Shown here: positions 18,599 through 28,676 of the stretch, in pieces
How positions within the stretch are numbered: position 1 is the stretch's first letter
Layout of the letters: every line of letters begins with the position of its first letter
Assembly (NCBI GenBank): GCA_964473465.1
Contig: CAYYPE010000002.1
Coordinates: 124,001 to 188,000, forward strand
From: CALHRB01 sp964473465
Lineage (GTDB): Bacteria > Bacteroidota > Ignavibacteria > Kapaibacteriales > UBA2268
Reading direction: 5' to 3'
DNA: 64,000 bases
The notes under the pieces: generated by a model
Seen by the model: the letters and a program-made list of their open reading frames with translations, nothing else
What the model was told of the DNA's origin: nothing
The model's database searches: none
Program-made: the position numbers and the translations under genes

Positions 18599-20020
18599 TC
18601 AGTTTATACTCTTGCCAGAAATATTAATCTCAAGCTGCTCGATTCTGTATCTCAATTTTGCCCTCGATACACCTAAGATTTTAGCGGCCTTAATCTGGTT
18701 TCCATTTGTGATTTTTAATGTTTGAATAATTAAATCCTTAAGAACTGATGCCATTGTAACACCATTTTTTGCTATAAACAATCTATGCTCGCCATCTTTC
18801 AGTTCAATCGAGGGTTTGTCTGTTGTTACGGTCATTGTTGTAGTTGGTTTAAGAAAATGCAATGATTCCTTTGTTATAACATTGTCAGTTTCGAGCAAAA
18901 CTATACGCTCAATCACATTTCTTAGCTCTCTGATGTTTCCTTTCCATTGATAATTCTGCAAAATGTTAGCCGCTTCAGGCGTATAACCAGTAACATTTTT
19001 GTTAAATTTCTTGTTGAACTCCTTGATGAAAGCAGTAGCTAAAAGCAAAATATCACTCCCCCGCTCTCGTAGAGGTGGTAAAGTCAATTTTGCAACGTCT
19101 AAACGATAAAATAAATCCTCACGGAATTTTCCCTCCTCGACTAATTTTTCGAGGTCTCTGTTTGTGGAAGCAATCACACGAACATCGACAGAAATTTCCT
19201 TCTGACCGCCAAGACGATAATATTTTCTTTCCTGCAAAACACGAAGCAACTTAACCTGAAGCTCGAGACTTAGTTCAGCAATTTCATCAAAAAGTATTGT
19301 GCCGTGTTGAGCTTGTTCAAACTTTCCGGGTCTTATTTTCTCGGTTGCACCTGTGAAAGCTCCTTTTTCATACCCAAACAGCTCATTTTCTGCCAGTTCT
19401 CTCGGTATGGCACCGCAGTTAATAGTAACAAAAGGACCCTTTGCTCTGTTGGAATTATCATGGATAAAACGAGCAAGCAATTCTTTCCCGGTTCCGGATT
19501 CGCCAACAATGAGTGCAGTTGTATCAGCACCAGCAACAATTCTGGCTATTTCGAGAGCTTTTCGGATTCCTTCTGATTGACCAAGAATAACATTGGGCTG
19601 TTCTTCCTTGAGTTTTTCGCTTAACAGGTCAACTTTTCTACGAAGGTCGAAATTCTGCAAGGCACGGTCAACTGCAACTTCAAGCTGCTCTAAATCCAAA
19701 GGCTTGACAATAAAATCTTCAGCACCTAATTTCATAGCTCTGACTGCCATCTTGATGTCAGAAAAAGCTGTCATCATAATTACGGGCATTATATAACCCT
19801 GCTTGCGAAGATTTTCGAGAATATCCAATCCATTTGCCGGACCAAGGAAAATATCGAGTAATACTAGATCGGGACCTATTAAAGGTAATTCATTATATGC
19901 CTGATTTGCATCAGAATAAGTTATTACCCTGTTGTATTTCCCTGACAATATTTCCTTTACTGTAAGGTTTACTAAAGGGTCGTCTTCTATTACTACTATT
20001 GTGTAATTTTGAAGTTGCAT
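18599..20020 (-). CDS. Sigma-54-dependent response regulator (NtrC family)
   Basis: This 473-residue regulator has three parts. The receiver domain has the acidic pocket E12/D13/D14, phosphoacceptor D56, T84 and K106. The AAA+ domain has Walker A GESGTGKE at 173-180, the sigma-54-contacting GAFTGA loop, and Walker B with ILFDEIAEL. The C-terminal Fis-type helix-turn-helix ends in KAAKILGVSRAKLRYRIEQL. All key residues for phosphorylation and sigma-54 activation are present. It follows the kinase gene by 22 bases and is its likely partner. No convincing -24/-12 promoter was found in the window, so its targets are unknown. Confidence 0.93.
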   Translation of the reverse strand: MQLQNYTIVVIEDDPLVNLTVKEILSGKYNRVITYSDANQAYNELPLIGPDLVLLDIFLGPANGLDILENLRKQGYIMPVIMMTAFSDIKMAVRAMKLGAEDFIVKPLDLEQLEVAVDRALQNFDLRRKVDLLSEKLKEEQPNVILGQSEGIRKALEIARIVAGADTTALIVGESGTGKELLARFIHDNSNRAKGPFVTINCGAIPRELAENELFGYEKGAFTGATEKIRPGKFEQAQHGTILFDEIAELSLELQVKLLRVLQERKYYRLGGQKEISVDVRVIASTNRDLEKLVEEGKFREDLFYRLDVAKLTLPPLRERGSDILLLATAFIKEFNKKFNKNVTGYTPEAANILQNYQWKGNIRELRNVIERIVLLETDNVITKESLHFLKPTTTMTVTTDKPSIELKDGEHRLFIAKNGVTMASVLKDLIIQTLKITNGNQIKAAKILGVSRAKLRYRIEQLEINISGKSIN

Positions 20021-20042
20021 ATCGCTCCATTTAAATTAAATA

Positions 20043-21155
20043 CTATTCGTTTTTCTTTGCCGGTAATTTTATATAAAAAGTTGTTCCCTGACCAAGAACA
20101 CTTTCAACGTCAATGCTTCCTCTGTATTGATGAAGAATTCTCTGAGTTATTGGTAGCCCGAGTCCTGTTCCTTCTTCTTTGCGGGTAAAGAAGGGATTAA
20201 ATATTTTTGGTAAATCCTCCGGGGCTATTCCTGAACCGGTATCGCTAATTGCAACAACCACAGAATAATCATCTTTCTTTTCGGATGTTTTATAAGAATA
20301 AGTTTTAATAGTTATCAGACCCTGTTTATTGATTGCGTCGGCTGCATTTTTAATCAAATTAATCAGAACCTGCTGCATCTGTTTATAATCTGCATAAACA
20401 GTTGGTAGTTCTTCTTCAAGATTTAATATAAAATCAATTTTTTTTCGTTTAATCGCCGAAGTAAATAATTCCATTGTAGCGGGAATCAGTTTATTAAAAT
20501 TTACAAACTGTATATCGGGCGATGAAGACCTCGAAAAATTCAAAGTAACTTCAACGATCCTGTTAATTCTCTCGACACCTTGAAGAGCAGTTTTTACAAA
20601 GTTAATTTCGGGAGACTCTGTTGGTATTTTTCGTTGAATTATTTGCAGGTTTAGATTTACCGCTGCCAGAGGATTTCTTATTTCATGGGCAACAGAAGCT
20701 GTTAGCTGCCCAAGAAGAACTAATTTATCAGCCTGAACAAGCTTATCAGTTAGCTGATGCTGTTCGCTTACATCTCTTGCAGTTGCCTGAATCAATTGCT
20801 TCCCGTCATAATTAATGAACCTTGCTGTAATTTCAACCATTAAAGAAGTGTTATCAGCAGAATCCAATGACATCTCGCTTAGGATGACAGGCGAATTTGA
20901 TTTTTTTAATAGTTTAAAAATTCTTTTAAATTGAGGTATAATTGAACCTATAATTGCTTCTTTTGGTATTCCTAATAGTATCGAGGAAACATCATTTGTT
21001 TCAACAACAGTCCAAGTTTCTGGTTCAACAATAAATAAAGCTTCGGAGGTGTTATCAAAAAAAGTTTTATAAAATGACAGTTTTTTCTTCAGAATTTCTA
21101 ATTCTTCGACTAAATCTTTTACATCAATTATATTATTCAACTTATCTCCGTGCAT
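20043..21155 (-). CDS. PAS-domain sensor histidine kinase
   Basis: This cytoplasmic kinase has no membrane segments. It has an N-terminal coiled-coil (about 15-30), a PAS domain (about 32-130, with EALFIVEPETWTVVETND), an HisKA helix with the phosphoacceptor His in SVAHEIRNPL (residue 157) and an HATPase domain with N box LINLIKNAADAIN, G1 DTGSGI and G2 GTGLGL. I chose ATG 21155; a TTG one codon upstream is also possible. It lies 13 bases after the TPR lipoprotein gene and before the NtrC-type regulator, so the three genes are probably one operon. The HxxRNPL and NtrB-like domain order suits a sigma-54 regulator partner. Confidence 0.92.
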   Translation of the reverse strand: MHGDKLNNIIDVKDLVEELEILKKKLSFYKTFFDNTSEALFIVEPETWTVVETNDVSSILLGIPKEAIIGSIIPQFKRIFKLLKKSNSPVILSEMSLDSADNTSLMVEITARFINYDGKQLIQATARDVSEQHQLTDKLVQADKLVLLGQLTASVAHEIRNPLAAVNLNLQIIQRKIPTESPEINFVKTALQGVERINRIVEVTLNFSRSSSPDIQFVNFNKLIPATMELFTSAIKRKKIDFILNLEEELPTVYADYKQMQQVLINLIKNAADAINKQGLITIKTYSYKTSEKKDDYSVVVAISDTGSGIAPEDLPKIFNPFFTRKEEGTGLGLPITQRILHQYRGSIDVESVLGQGTTFYIKLPAKKNE

Positions 21156-21168
21156 CAAGAGAAATTTA

Positions 21169-23295
21169 CTATTTCTTTTCTTCTAACTCTTCAATGTTTT
21201 TGTTTGACGTATCTGGCTCGCTTTGAAACATTTTATTAAACTCCTGAGGTAAATTCAATTTTAGATCAGGAATAAGATTTTCGGGACTGATAGATTCAGT
21301 AGCATTATTTAACAGCTTCATTGGATCATTTAAAATTTCAGCAGGGCTGCTATCAACTGAACCTGGGTCGAGAGTTTTTGCATTAATCTTTATATTTTCA
21401 TCATCTCCCTCTCCTTTAAGCTGGAACTGAGGTTTCTTGGCATCCCGTTTCTGGGGATTTAAATCGTCAGGTAATGGAGCCCCTGTTTTCACATGTGCAA
21501 GATATAAAACACTGTTTTTAACATCTTTTGCATATTCAGAATCGGGATACTTTTCCACTAATAGTTTATAGTAATAATAAGCACTATCGGCTTGACTTAA
21601 ATCTTTTTCGAATATCCAGCCGATATTGTATAAGGCTCGTGGAGCAAGAGGTGAATCCGCCCAGTTAATAAAGACTTTTAAAAATTGAGCCACTGCGAAT
21701 TTGAATTCACGGCTCATTTTAAGTTTTTGTCCCGATTTGAAAGTCTCATAAACCGGGTCAATAAGATAATTTTCAGTATAGCCCTGAACTTTGATAGCTT
21801 CCTGACCAAATTCAGTATAGGGATACCTATCAACAAGAACATCATAAAGGGAATCGGCAAGCATAGGATTGCCATCCTTTATCATTCTTATATAAGCATA
21901 AATATATCTGGCTGAATTTTCATCTTCGACAGGCGAATATTCAACTGCCTGTTTATAAAATATAGTGCAGGAGTCAATATTTCCAAGTTGCTCGTGTATC
22001 CTGCCAAGTTCAAATGAATTTAAGGCAATAACAGATTTGATTTCGTTGGGTATTTCAACGCTATCCCTGAAAGAATTCAAAGTTTGGTCAATTGTCATAT
22101 GTTTTTGTTCCCACGCATTCAACAGAAAGAACATTTTTTCCGAAGCTGAATAAACAGGGGTTCGCATATTGCGAGAGCGGGCAAAAAATCTCTTAGCAAT
22201 AGAATATTCGTTTTTATTATATAAATCCATTCCCTTTTCGTAATAATTCGCTATAATTAAAGGATGGTTCACATAAGCAGAATCAGCAAATTTTTCGGCA
22301 ATTGAGAAGTTTTTGTCGTCATTACGAAGCCTTAGCTCAGTCATTTTTGCGGCAAATATATATGACTCCCATTCTTCGAACTTTCCATCAGATTCAAGCT
22401 TTTTCAGGATTCTGCTGGCTTCCTCAAATCTTGACAATCTCATCAAACTCAAAGCTCTGTATAATGCAGCTTCGAATGTTGCCAGATAGTCGGGCGAATA
22501 ATCTTCAACCTTTGCAAAGGCTTTTTCAGCCTGCTCAAATTTATTAATTCGATAAAGTAGGGCAGCCATATCAAGTTGCCATTTTGCCTTCATCAGCCCA
22601 TCGTCGGATTGGGCTATAGCCTGTTTATATGGTCTGACGGCACCTTCAAGGTCATTTTCGTATAAGGCTAATTCAGCTTCGAGCCTGAATGCTTCGGAAA
22701 GAATGTCATATCTTCGAAGTTGCCATGATATATCAACAGTGCGGGAGAGCATTATTTTTCCAGCATGGAATTTCCTTTGAATAAATAAATTTTTGCAGAG
22801 CAACAAATGAGCATCTGGCGAAAGCTCTCCGGCAGGGAATTTGTCAATCAGCTCGCTACATTTAATTTGCGAAGGAAGCCATTCATTCCTGTAAAAATAT
22901 GACAAAGCCATTAAATATAAGGTTCCTTCTATATAATCACTTTTGGGATGTCGTGCTAATATTTTTGATCCCTTGATTATAATTGAATCGAGCTTTACTT
23001 TGACTGGTTGTAATTTCTGCTGGTCAATTATAAACTCTGTCATAAAAGGAGGGGTGCCTGATTTAGGCATATTGGGTACACTTATTTTTGTTTCGGGAAC
23101 AAATACCCGGGGTTTCACCCTCTTTTTCTCTTCCTGATAGCTGAATTCATCCTCGGCTTCGGCTATTATCCTTTTTTTATTATAGTAAGTGTTAAAGTAA
23201 GTGGTAAAATTGTCATATTGCTTGCAGCCAGAAAGCAATGACAGAAATGTAACCACAAGTAATAAAATGTAAGGACTTTTTTTGATTTTTTTCAT
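21169..23295 (-). CDS. TPR-repeat lipoprotein, possible SprE/PorW-like T9SS component
   Basis: The 708-residue protein starts with a lipoprotein signal (lipobox LLSGC, Cys24), so it is probably a periplasmic lipoprotein on the outer membrane. The segment FTTYFNTYYNKKRIIAEAEDE follows, reminiscent of the start of SprE/PorW and related TPR lipoproteins of Bacteroidota. Most of the rest is tetratricopeptide-like helical pairs, including SPLAPRALYNIGWIFEKDL near residue 550. The last 110 residues are low-complexity and acidic. SprE/PorW links the T9SS energising complex with the translocon, which would fit sprA in the window, but this identity is inferred. The gene leads a kinase/regulator operon. 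Confidence 0.6.
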   Translation of the reverse strand: MKKIKKSPYILLLVVTFLSLLSGCKQYDNFTTYFNTYYNKKRIIAEAEDEFSYQEEKKRVKPRVFVPETKISVPNMPKSGTPPFMTEFIIDQQKLQPVKVKLDSIIIKGSKILARHPKSDYIEGTLYLMALSYFYRNEWLPSQIKCSELIDKFPAGELSPDAHLLLCKNLFIQRKFHAGKIMLSRTVDISWQLRRYDILSEAFRLEAELALYENDLEGAVRPYKQAIAQSDDGLMKAKWQLDMAALLYRINKFEQAEKAFAKVEDYSPDYLATFEAALYRALSLMRLSRFEEASRILKKLESDGKFEEWESYIFAAKMTELRLRNDDKNFSIAEKFADSAYVNHPLIIANYYEKGMDLYNKNEYSIAKRFFARSRNMRTPVYSASEKMFFLLNAWEQKHMTIDQTLNSFRDSVEIPNEIKSVIALNSFELGRIHEQLGNIDSCTIFYKQAVEYSPVEDENSARYIYAYIRMIKDGNPMLADSLYDVLVDRYPYTEFGQEAIKVQGYTENYLIDPVYETFKSGQKLKMSREFKFAVAQFLKVFINWADSPLAPRALYNIGWIFEKDLSQADSAYYYYKLLVEKYPDSEYAKDVKNSVLYLAHVKTGAPLPDDLNPQKRDAKKPQFQLKGEGDDENIKINAKTLDPGSVDSSPAEILNDPMKLLNNATESISPENLIPDLKLNLPQEFNKMFQSEPDTSNKNIEELEEKK

Positions 23296-23577
23296 TGAAA
23301 TTCTTTATTGGTTTTCAAATTGTAACAAGCAACTCAGTATTTCCCTCCAAAAATATTAGTAACGTAACAAAATTAAATTAATTTATTTATTTCTAAGTAA
23401 AATATAAAAGTTATAGAAATTTTATTATTTACCATGACAAAATAAGAAAATTGGCTAATATTAGCAAATAATAAAAAAAACAAATAGATTCCCCCTTAAA
23501 GTTATTATATTTCAATTGATTAAAAACATAGCACAATATTTGATAGTTATCTTTCGGTATTAATTATGGAGTGATTT

Positions 23578-25869
23578 ATGTTTTTCGATAGAAATAATCC
23601 AAAAATTTCTGTTTGTATGATTATCAAAAATGAAGAAAAGATGCTTGAAGATTGTTTAAAATCTGTTCAATCATTTGCTGATGAAATAATAGTCGTTGAT
23701 ACTGGGTCAGAAGACAAATCAAAAGAAATTGCTAAATTATTCGGATGTCGTATTTTTGACTTTAATTGGAATAGGGACTTCGCAGAGGCAAGGAATTTCT
23801 CATTATCAAAAGCTACATCACCATTTATCCTCGTTCTGGATGCCGACGAAAGGTTAATAAATCCTGAGATACTAAAAGATACAGTCAGAAATAGCCAATC
23901 CGACACGGGCGGCTGGTTTCTCGAAATAAGCTCAGAATCCGGAACAATTCAAAATAGTCCTGATAACTATAAAAACTCTCTTGTCAGGCTTTTCATAAAC
24001 CACCCCAACATAAAATTTAAAGGAAGAATTCATGAGCAGGTTGTTGAATCCATTCTTAGCAATGGTTACAAGTTAGAAAACACTGACTTAAAAATCCATC
24101 ATCTTGGATATAAGAACACAGAAGTTGATTTAAGAAACAAGCAACTAAGAAATCTTGAATTACTCAACGAAGCAATATCAGAAAACCCCAATGACGGTTA
24201 TTCGCTATTTCAGCGGGCAAAAACATATCTTGCATTGAATCAGTTGGATAATGCCGAAAACGACATTCAATCTTCTTTGAATAATATTCTCCCCGGAAAT
24301 ATTGTTATGCCACAGGCTCTCAATTATGGAGCCATTATAGCTTTCAGAAATGGGGATTTCAGAACTTCAATTGAAAGGGCTTTGAAATCGCTTCAAATAA
24401 TTCCTGAACAAACTTTTGCAAATTTCGTTCTTGGTGAGGTTTATTTTACAATGAATAATTTCCAATATGCTATTCAATATTATTCAAAGATGCTGATTGA
24501 AATGAGCAAAAATAATTTCGTTGCAAAACTTTCAGGAGATTATTATCTCCCCCCGGAACAACTTGAATATAAAATCGGACGTTGCTATATTGGATTGAAC
24601 GACCTGAAAAACGCCAAAGATCATTTTACTTTCGGAAATCAGATTAATGAGAATGATATCAATTGCCTTGTAGGGCTTGCAAATGTTCACTTTATCGAGA
24701 AAAATTATAATTTAGCCCTTGAATATCTCAGAAAAGCAAAAGCTATTAATCCATTAAACGAGATTGATAATTTTATCAATCAAGTGGAATTTGCCTCTCA
24801 GAATCAAGTTCAATCGAATGGTAATGTTAAATTTAACAGTTCTGCAAAGCCTTTCCTCTCGCTTTCTATGATTGTCAAAGATGAAGAAAAAATGCTCAAG
24901 GGCTGTCTTGAAAGTGTTAAAGGGGTAGTTGATGAAATTATCATTGTGGACACAGGTTCCACCGATAATACTCTGCAAATTGCAGCTCAATACGGTGCTA
25001 AAATATATAATTATAGATGGAATAATGATTTTGCCTCAGCACGAAACGAATCGCTCAAACACTGCACAGGGGAATGGATACTCTATCTGGATGCCGACGA
25101 AAGGATTGATGAGCAAAGCAAACAAAAAATCAGACATCTGCTGGAAACATCGCAAGAAAACAACGCTGGCTTTATGGTTACAATCGAAAGCAACCATGTT
25201 CAACTTGATGGCTCTGTGGAACTTCATCGGGGTGGATACCCGAGAATTTTCAGAAATCTTGGCTATCCAACAATAAAGTTCGAGGGTAGGGTTCACGAAC
25301 AAATCACACCCTCAATCTTTGCACTGGGAAAGACAATAGCCTTTTCGGACTTAAAGATTATTCATCTGGGATATAATCAAACAAAAGAAGTGATGCAGGA
25401 AAAAATCAAGCGGAATTATCAGCTTTTGATTGCCCATGTTCAAGAAGAACCATTGAACGGATATGCATGGTATCAGCTTGGGCAGACGCTGGCACAGATG
25501 ATGCTTTTCAAAGAAGCCGAGGACGCAATACGATTTTCTATCCAGACAGGAAAGCTTGCTGACTCTGTCTATGCAAGTGCTGCATCCACTCTTGCCCAAC
25601 TTGTCGGCAATCAAAGAAAATATGATGAAGCACTTTACTGGGCAGAGAAATCACTCGAAAAAGCACCAAATCAGGTTTATGCATTGAACCTGAAGGCATA
25701 TTCCCTGCTACATTTAGGAAAATACAAGGACGCCGAAGAAGTATTTATCGAGGTTCTCAATAGATTACAAAGAGCAAATGGAATACCACAGTCCGGTTTT
25801 GACATTCAAATCCCCGAACATGTTGTAATGTTAGGACTAAACAAAGCAAGAGAACAAATCTTGAAATAG
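23578..25869 (+). CDS. Tandem GT2 glycosyltransferase with TPR repeats
   Basis: This 763-residue protein is built as GT2-TPR-GT2-TPR. The first glycosyltransferase domain (about 9-125) contains SVCMIIKNEEKML, VDTGSEDKS and the LVLDADERL metal-binding DxD-like motif. The second (about 426-540) repeats these as SLSMIVKDEEKML, VDTGSTDNT and LYLDADERI. Each is followed by a conserved IKFxGRxHEQ segment (at about 151 and 563) and then tetratricopeptide repeats. Both domains keep the acidic motif, so both may be active. The type is like WaaE/SunS-related transferases, so targets may be lipopolysaccharide core, peptides or other acceptors. A 282-base upstream region with an AT-rich leader separates it from the TPR lipoprotein. 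Confidence 0.85.
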   Translation: MFFDRNNPKISVCMIIKNEEKMLEDCLKSVQSFADEIIVVDTGSEDKSKEIAKLFGCRIFDFNWNRDFAEARNFSLSKATSPFILVLDADERLINPEILKDTVRNSQSDTGGWFLEISSESGTIQNSPDNYKNSLVRLFINHPNIKFKGRIHEQVVESILSNGYKLENTDLKIHHLGYKNTEVDLRNKQLRNLELLNEAISENPNDGYSLFQRAKTYLALNQLDNAENDIQSSLNNILPGNIVMPQALNYGAIIAFRNGDFRTSIERALKSLQIIPEQTFANFVLGEVYFTMNNFQYAIQYYSKMLIEMSKNNFVAKLSGDYYLPPEQLEYKIGRCYIGLNDLKNAKDHFTFGNQINENDINCLVGLANVHFIEKNYNLALEYLRKAKAINPLNEIDNFINQVEFASQNQVQSNGNVKFNSSAKPFLSLSMIVKDEEKMLKGCLESVKGVVDEIIIVDTGSTDNTLQIAAQYGAKIYNYRWNNDFASARNESLKHCTGEWILYLDADERIDEQSKQKIRHLLETSQENNAGFMVTIESNHVQLDGSVELHRGGYPRIFRNLGYPTIKFEGRVHEQITPSIFALGKTIAFSDLKIIHLGYNQTKEVMQEKIKRNYQLLIAHVQEEPLNGYAWYQLGQTLAQMMLFKEAEDAIRFSIQTGKLADSVYASAASTLAQLVGNQRKYDEALYWAEKSLEKAPNQVYALNLKAYSLLHLGKYKDAEEVFIEVLNRLQRANGIPQSGFDIQIPEHVVMLGLNKAREQILK

Positions 25870-25880
25870 CAAGTGAAGAA

Positions 25881-26018
25881 TTAGAGTTCATCAAGTTTAA
25901 TTATCTCTTTTATCAGTGACTTTCTTGCATAAAAAGCTCTACTTGTCGAACCATGACCAGAACCTTTAGTTCTTGCTTGTATCCATTTGCCGTTAATTCT
26001 TAGAAAACTGTATTCCAT
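25881..26018 (-). CDS. Possible small protein, 45 residues
   Basis: An open frame of 46 codons starts at ATG 26018 and ends at TAA 25881. It lies 28 bases after the stop of the propeller protein on the same strand. The product is basic and soluble, with a KWIQARTKGSGHGST segment in its first half and a helical C-terminus. Codon use looks like the neighbours. No homologue is recognised and no clear ribosome binding site is seen, so it could be chance or the remnant of a longer gene. Confidence 0.35.
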   Translation of the reverse strand: MEYSFLRINGKWIQARTKGSGHGSTSRAFYARKSLIKEIIKLDEL

Positions 26019-26046
26019 ATGGTTAATTAACAATTATTCTATTTAA

Positions 26047-28503
26047 TCAATAATTTATTACTTTGATAGTTTGAATGGCTTTTCGGTAATATAGCTTACA
26101 AATGTATAAACCTTTGTTTATTTCTCCAAAATTTAATTTTATTTTACTTTCCCCCTGTTCTAATTCATTAATATTGAATGTTTTAATTCTTTGACCGAGG
26201 CAATTGTAAATTTCAACACTTTCTAAGATGTCTCCTTGGATTAAGTCAATATTAATCGAAGAATTATTTGTTATATATCCGATAAAATTATGCGGATTAG
26301 AGTCATAATCATCACAAGATGCTCTGATTTTAGACCATTTTGCAAAATTCGACGAAAGTTTTCCCCCTGCATTTGTAAACGTCCCTCCAACATAAAGTGC
26401 GTTTTTGTATATTATTAATTTTGAGACCCTTCCGGTATTCAATCCCTGCTTTAGACCTGTTCCAAGGGATTCTATCTCGCCTGTTTTGAGGTTATACTTA
26501 AAGATGCTATTAACGGTTAAATTGCCAGCAGTAGTGAACCGCCCGCCAATATATAGATCATCAAACCACTTCACAATCGAGCTTACAGAGCCGTTGATAT
26601 CAGGAAAGCGATAGAGAGCATTTGACTTTCTATCCCACAAAATCAGGTTTCGTGCTTCAACCCCATTTACATTCGTAAAGCTACCGCCAAAATAGACACT
26701 ATCATTATCAACCAGAATGGTACCCGGAATACCATTAAATCTTAAAGGTGGCTCTATCCATTTTTTTAAGTTCTTATCCCATACAGCAAAATATGGAGTT
26801 CTAACTCCAGCCACTGTATCAAAAGAACCAGTTATATAAATTTGTCCGTTTCCTCCGTCAACAATAGAAGAAACAGATGCATTACGGTTATTTATCCCTC
26901 CCAGCATATCATTCCATTTTGAACCATCCCAGTAAGTAATATGATTCAATGTTTGATCTCCGGAAGTAGTGAACCTACCCCCAACAAAAATTTCATTGCC
27001 AGAAATAAGCAATGGACCCAAAGTCCCATCTCCGCCGTCAATTCCGGGACCAATAGGTTCCCAGCGTTGTTCCTTGCCCCTCCATTTAGCAACATTGTTG
27101 AGTTTTACAGAATCGGCGACAAAAAACCAACCCGTGAAATAGATATCAGAGCCAAGTGCTTTGACTGAATAGACCACTGCTGGAGGATCGAGACCTTTCC
27201 TGCAACCCAACCAGTTCTCACCGTCCCAGACGGAAAGCCCCCTTGAGGCTTTGTCACCTGTTTTTACAAAGGCTCCGCCAGCATACAACAAATTATTTTC
27301 ATCAATAACCAAATCATAAATAATTGAGACAACGCCGTTTCTTTTACCCTTGAACAAATCAACCCAGTCAGTCCCATTCCATAATGCAAGCCCGTTACAG
27401 GAAACATCCCCTGCCATATTAAATGTTCCTCCTACCAATAGGGAATTATGGTCAAAAGGACAAAGAACAGAAACGGAAGGATACTCACCACCATCAACAC
27501 CATTCTTCAAGGGTTGCCAGTCTACTCCATCCCAGAATGCTATTCTTGGAATATTTTTACCACCTATATTTGAAAAAGAACCTCCGGCATAAAGCTTATC
27601 TTTCAAAAAAACCAGTGAATTAACGATTCCTTTTGCACCATCACCTACTTTTTTCCAGCCGAGACCGTCAAAAACAGCAAGATTTGTTACTTCAACATCC
27701 CCCGCATAAGAAAATTGACCACCGGCATAAATATTACCTTTGTCGTCAGTTGTTAACGCCCTTATCATTTTTCCCTGTCCGCTTTCAATACCATTACCAA
27801 GCGGATACCATTGTTTTTGTTTATTATCCCAGACAGCAATTTTAAAAAATTCCTTCTCTCCTATCATTTCAAAGTCACCGCCAATAATAATGCTATCACC
27901 CTTGATGCAAATTGCACGAACTCTTCCATCGGGTTGCTCGTTCGGTGCATTCCATTTTTCACCATCCCAGAAAGCAAAATGATTTAATGTATCATTATTA
28001 TTAGATGAGTTAAAATCACCACCGGCATAAACAATTCCGTCTTTATCAACAGCTATCGAATAAACATTTTTGTTGAGACCTTTCCCAAGAGCAGACCATT
28101 GAGTTCCATCCCATTTTGCTATGAAATTTACTCTTTTCCCTTCCATAATCTCGAACGAGCCACCCACATAAATCAGAGAATCAAAATTAGTCATAACATA
28201 GATTATACCGCTACCGATTGACCCAATTTGATTCCAAGTATTTGTGTTGAACTTATATGAGATAATTTTCCCGTTTTCGGCAGAGTAGATATTATTGCCG
28301 AAGGAAGCAACAGCTGTTACATCGGGATTTTGCCATACTGGATTAATAAAATCCTCACTCCAGAAAATATCATCTTCTGAACCCAACAAATCACTCTTCA
28401 AATAATCAGGAAAGGTATCTTCTTCGGACAACTGGCTGTTAGAATATTGGAAAATGATAAAAATTGAAATAACCAGACAAAAAATAGCTGAATTCATTTT
28501 CAT
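26047..28503 (-). CDS. Secreted beta-propeller-type repeat protein with T9SS sorting domain
   Basis: This 818-residue exported protein has a signal peptide (about 1-23) followed by a dozen or more repeats of about 45 residues with the pattern GGxF, then N or W positions, then WDGxxWxxLG. Examples are VYVGGSFEIMEGKRVNFIAKW and IAFWDGVDWQPLKNG. This is a beta-propeller-like surface architecture. The last 75 residues form a T9SS type-A sorting domain (VEIYNCLGQRIKTF, then KGLYICKLYY), without the usual YPNP start. The protein is probably anchored on or released from the cell surface; its ligand is unknown. Confidence 0.85.
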   Translation of the reverse strand: MKMNSAIFCLVISIFIIFQYSNSQLSEEDTFPDYLKSDLLGSEDDIFWSEDFINPVWQNPDVTAVASFGNNIYSAENGKIISYKFNTNTWNQIGSIGSGIIYVMTNFDSLIYVGGSFEIMEGKRVNFIAKWDGTQWSALGKGLNKNVYSIAVDKDGIVYAGGDFNSSNNNDTLNHFAFWDGEKWNAPNEQPDGRVRAICIKGDSIIIGGDFEMIGEKEFFKIAVWDNKQKQWYPLGNGIESGQGKMIRALTTDDKGNIYAGGQFSYAGDVEVTNLAVFDGLGWKKVGDGAKGIVNSLVFLKDKLYAGGSFSNIGGKNIPRIAFWDGVDWQPLKNGVDGGEYPSVSVLCPFDHNSLLVGGTFNMAGDVSCNGLALWNGTDWVDLFKGKRNGVVSIIYDLVIDENNLLYAGGAFVKTGDKASRGLSVWDGENWLGCRKGLDPPAVVYSVKALGSDIYFTGWFFVADSVKLNNVAKWRGKEQRWEPIGPGIDGGDGTLGPLLISGNEIFVGGRFTTSGDQTLNHITYWDGSKWNDMLGGINNRNASVSSIVDGGNGQIYITGSFDTVAGVRTPYFAVWDKNLKKWIEPPLRFNGIPGTILVDNDSVYFGGSFTNVNGVEARNLILWDRKSNALYRFPDINGSVSSIVKWFDDLYIGGRFTTAGNLTVNSIFKYNLKTGEIESLGTGLKQGLNTGRVSKLIIYKNALYVGGTFTNAGGKLSSNFAKWSKIRASCDDYDSNPHNFIGYITNNSSINIDLIQGDILESVEIYNCLGQRIKTFNINELEQGESKIKLNFGEINKGLYICKLYYRKAIQTIKVINY

Positions 28504-28676
28504 GCTTAATTTCCTTAAGTTCTAAATCATAATAGGTTAATATCAAAATTAAGAGAAAATTGGCAATTTCAGTCCATAAATTTATTATTGTTGAACATAA
28601 TTTATTGATTAATTATACTTTTTTCAATTTATTTCTTAATTTACTTTTCTTTAAAGTATTATATTTTGGAGAAACA

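Noticed and set aside
23525..23545. TAGCAC-N-TTGA as a sigma-54 promoter before the double glycosyltransferase
   Set aside because: One base of each essential GG and GC pair is missing, so the match is too weak.
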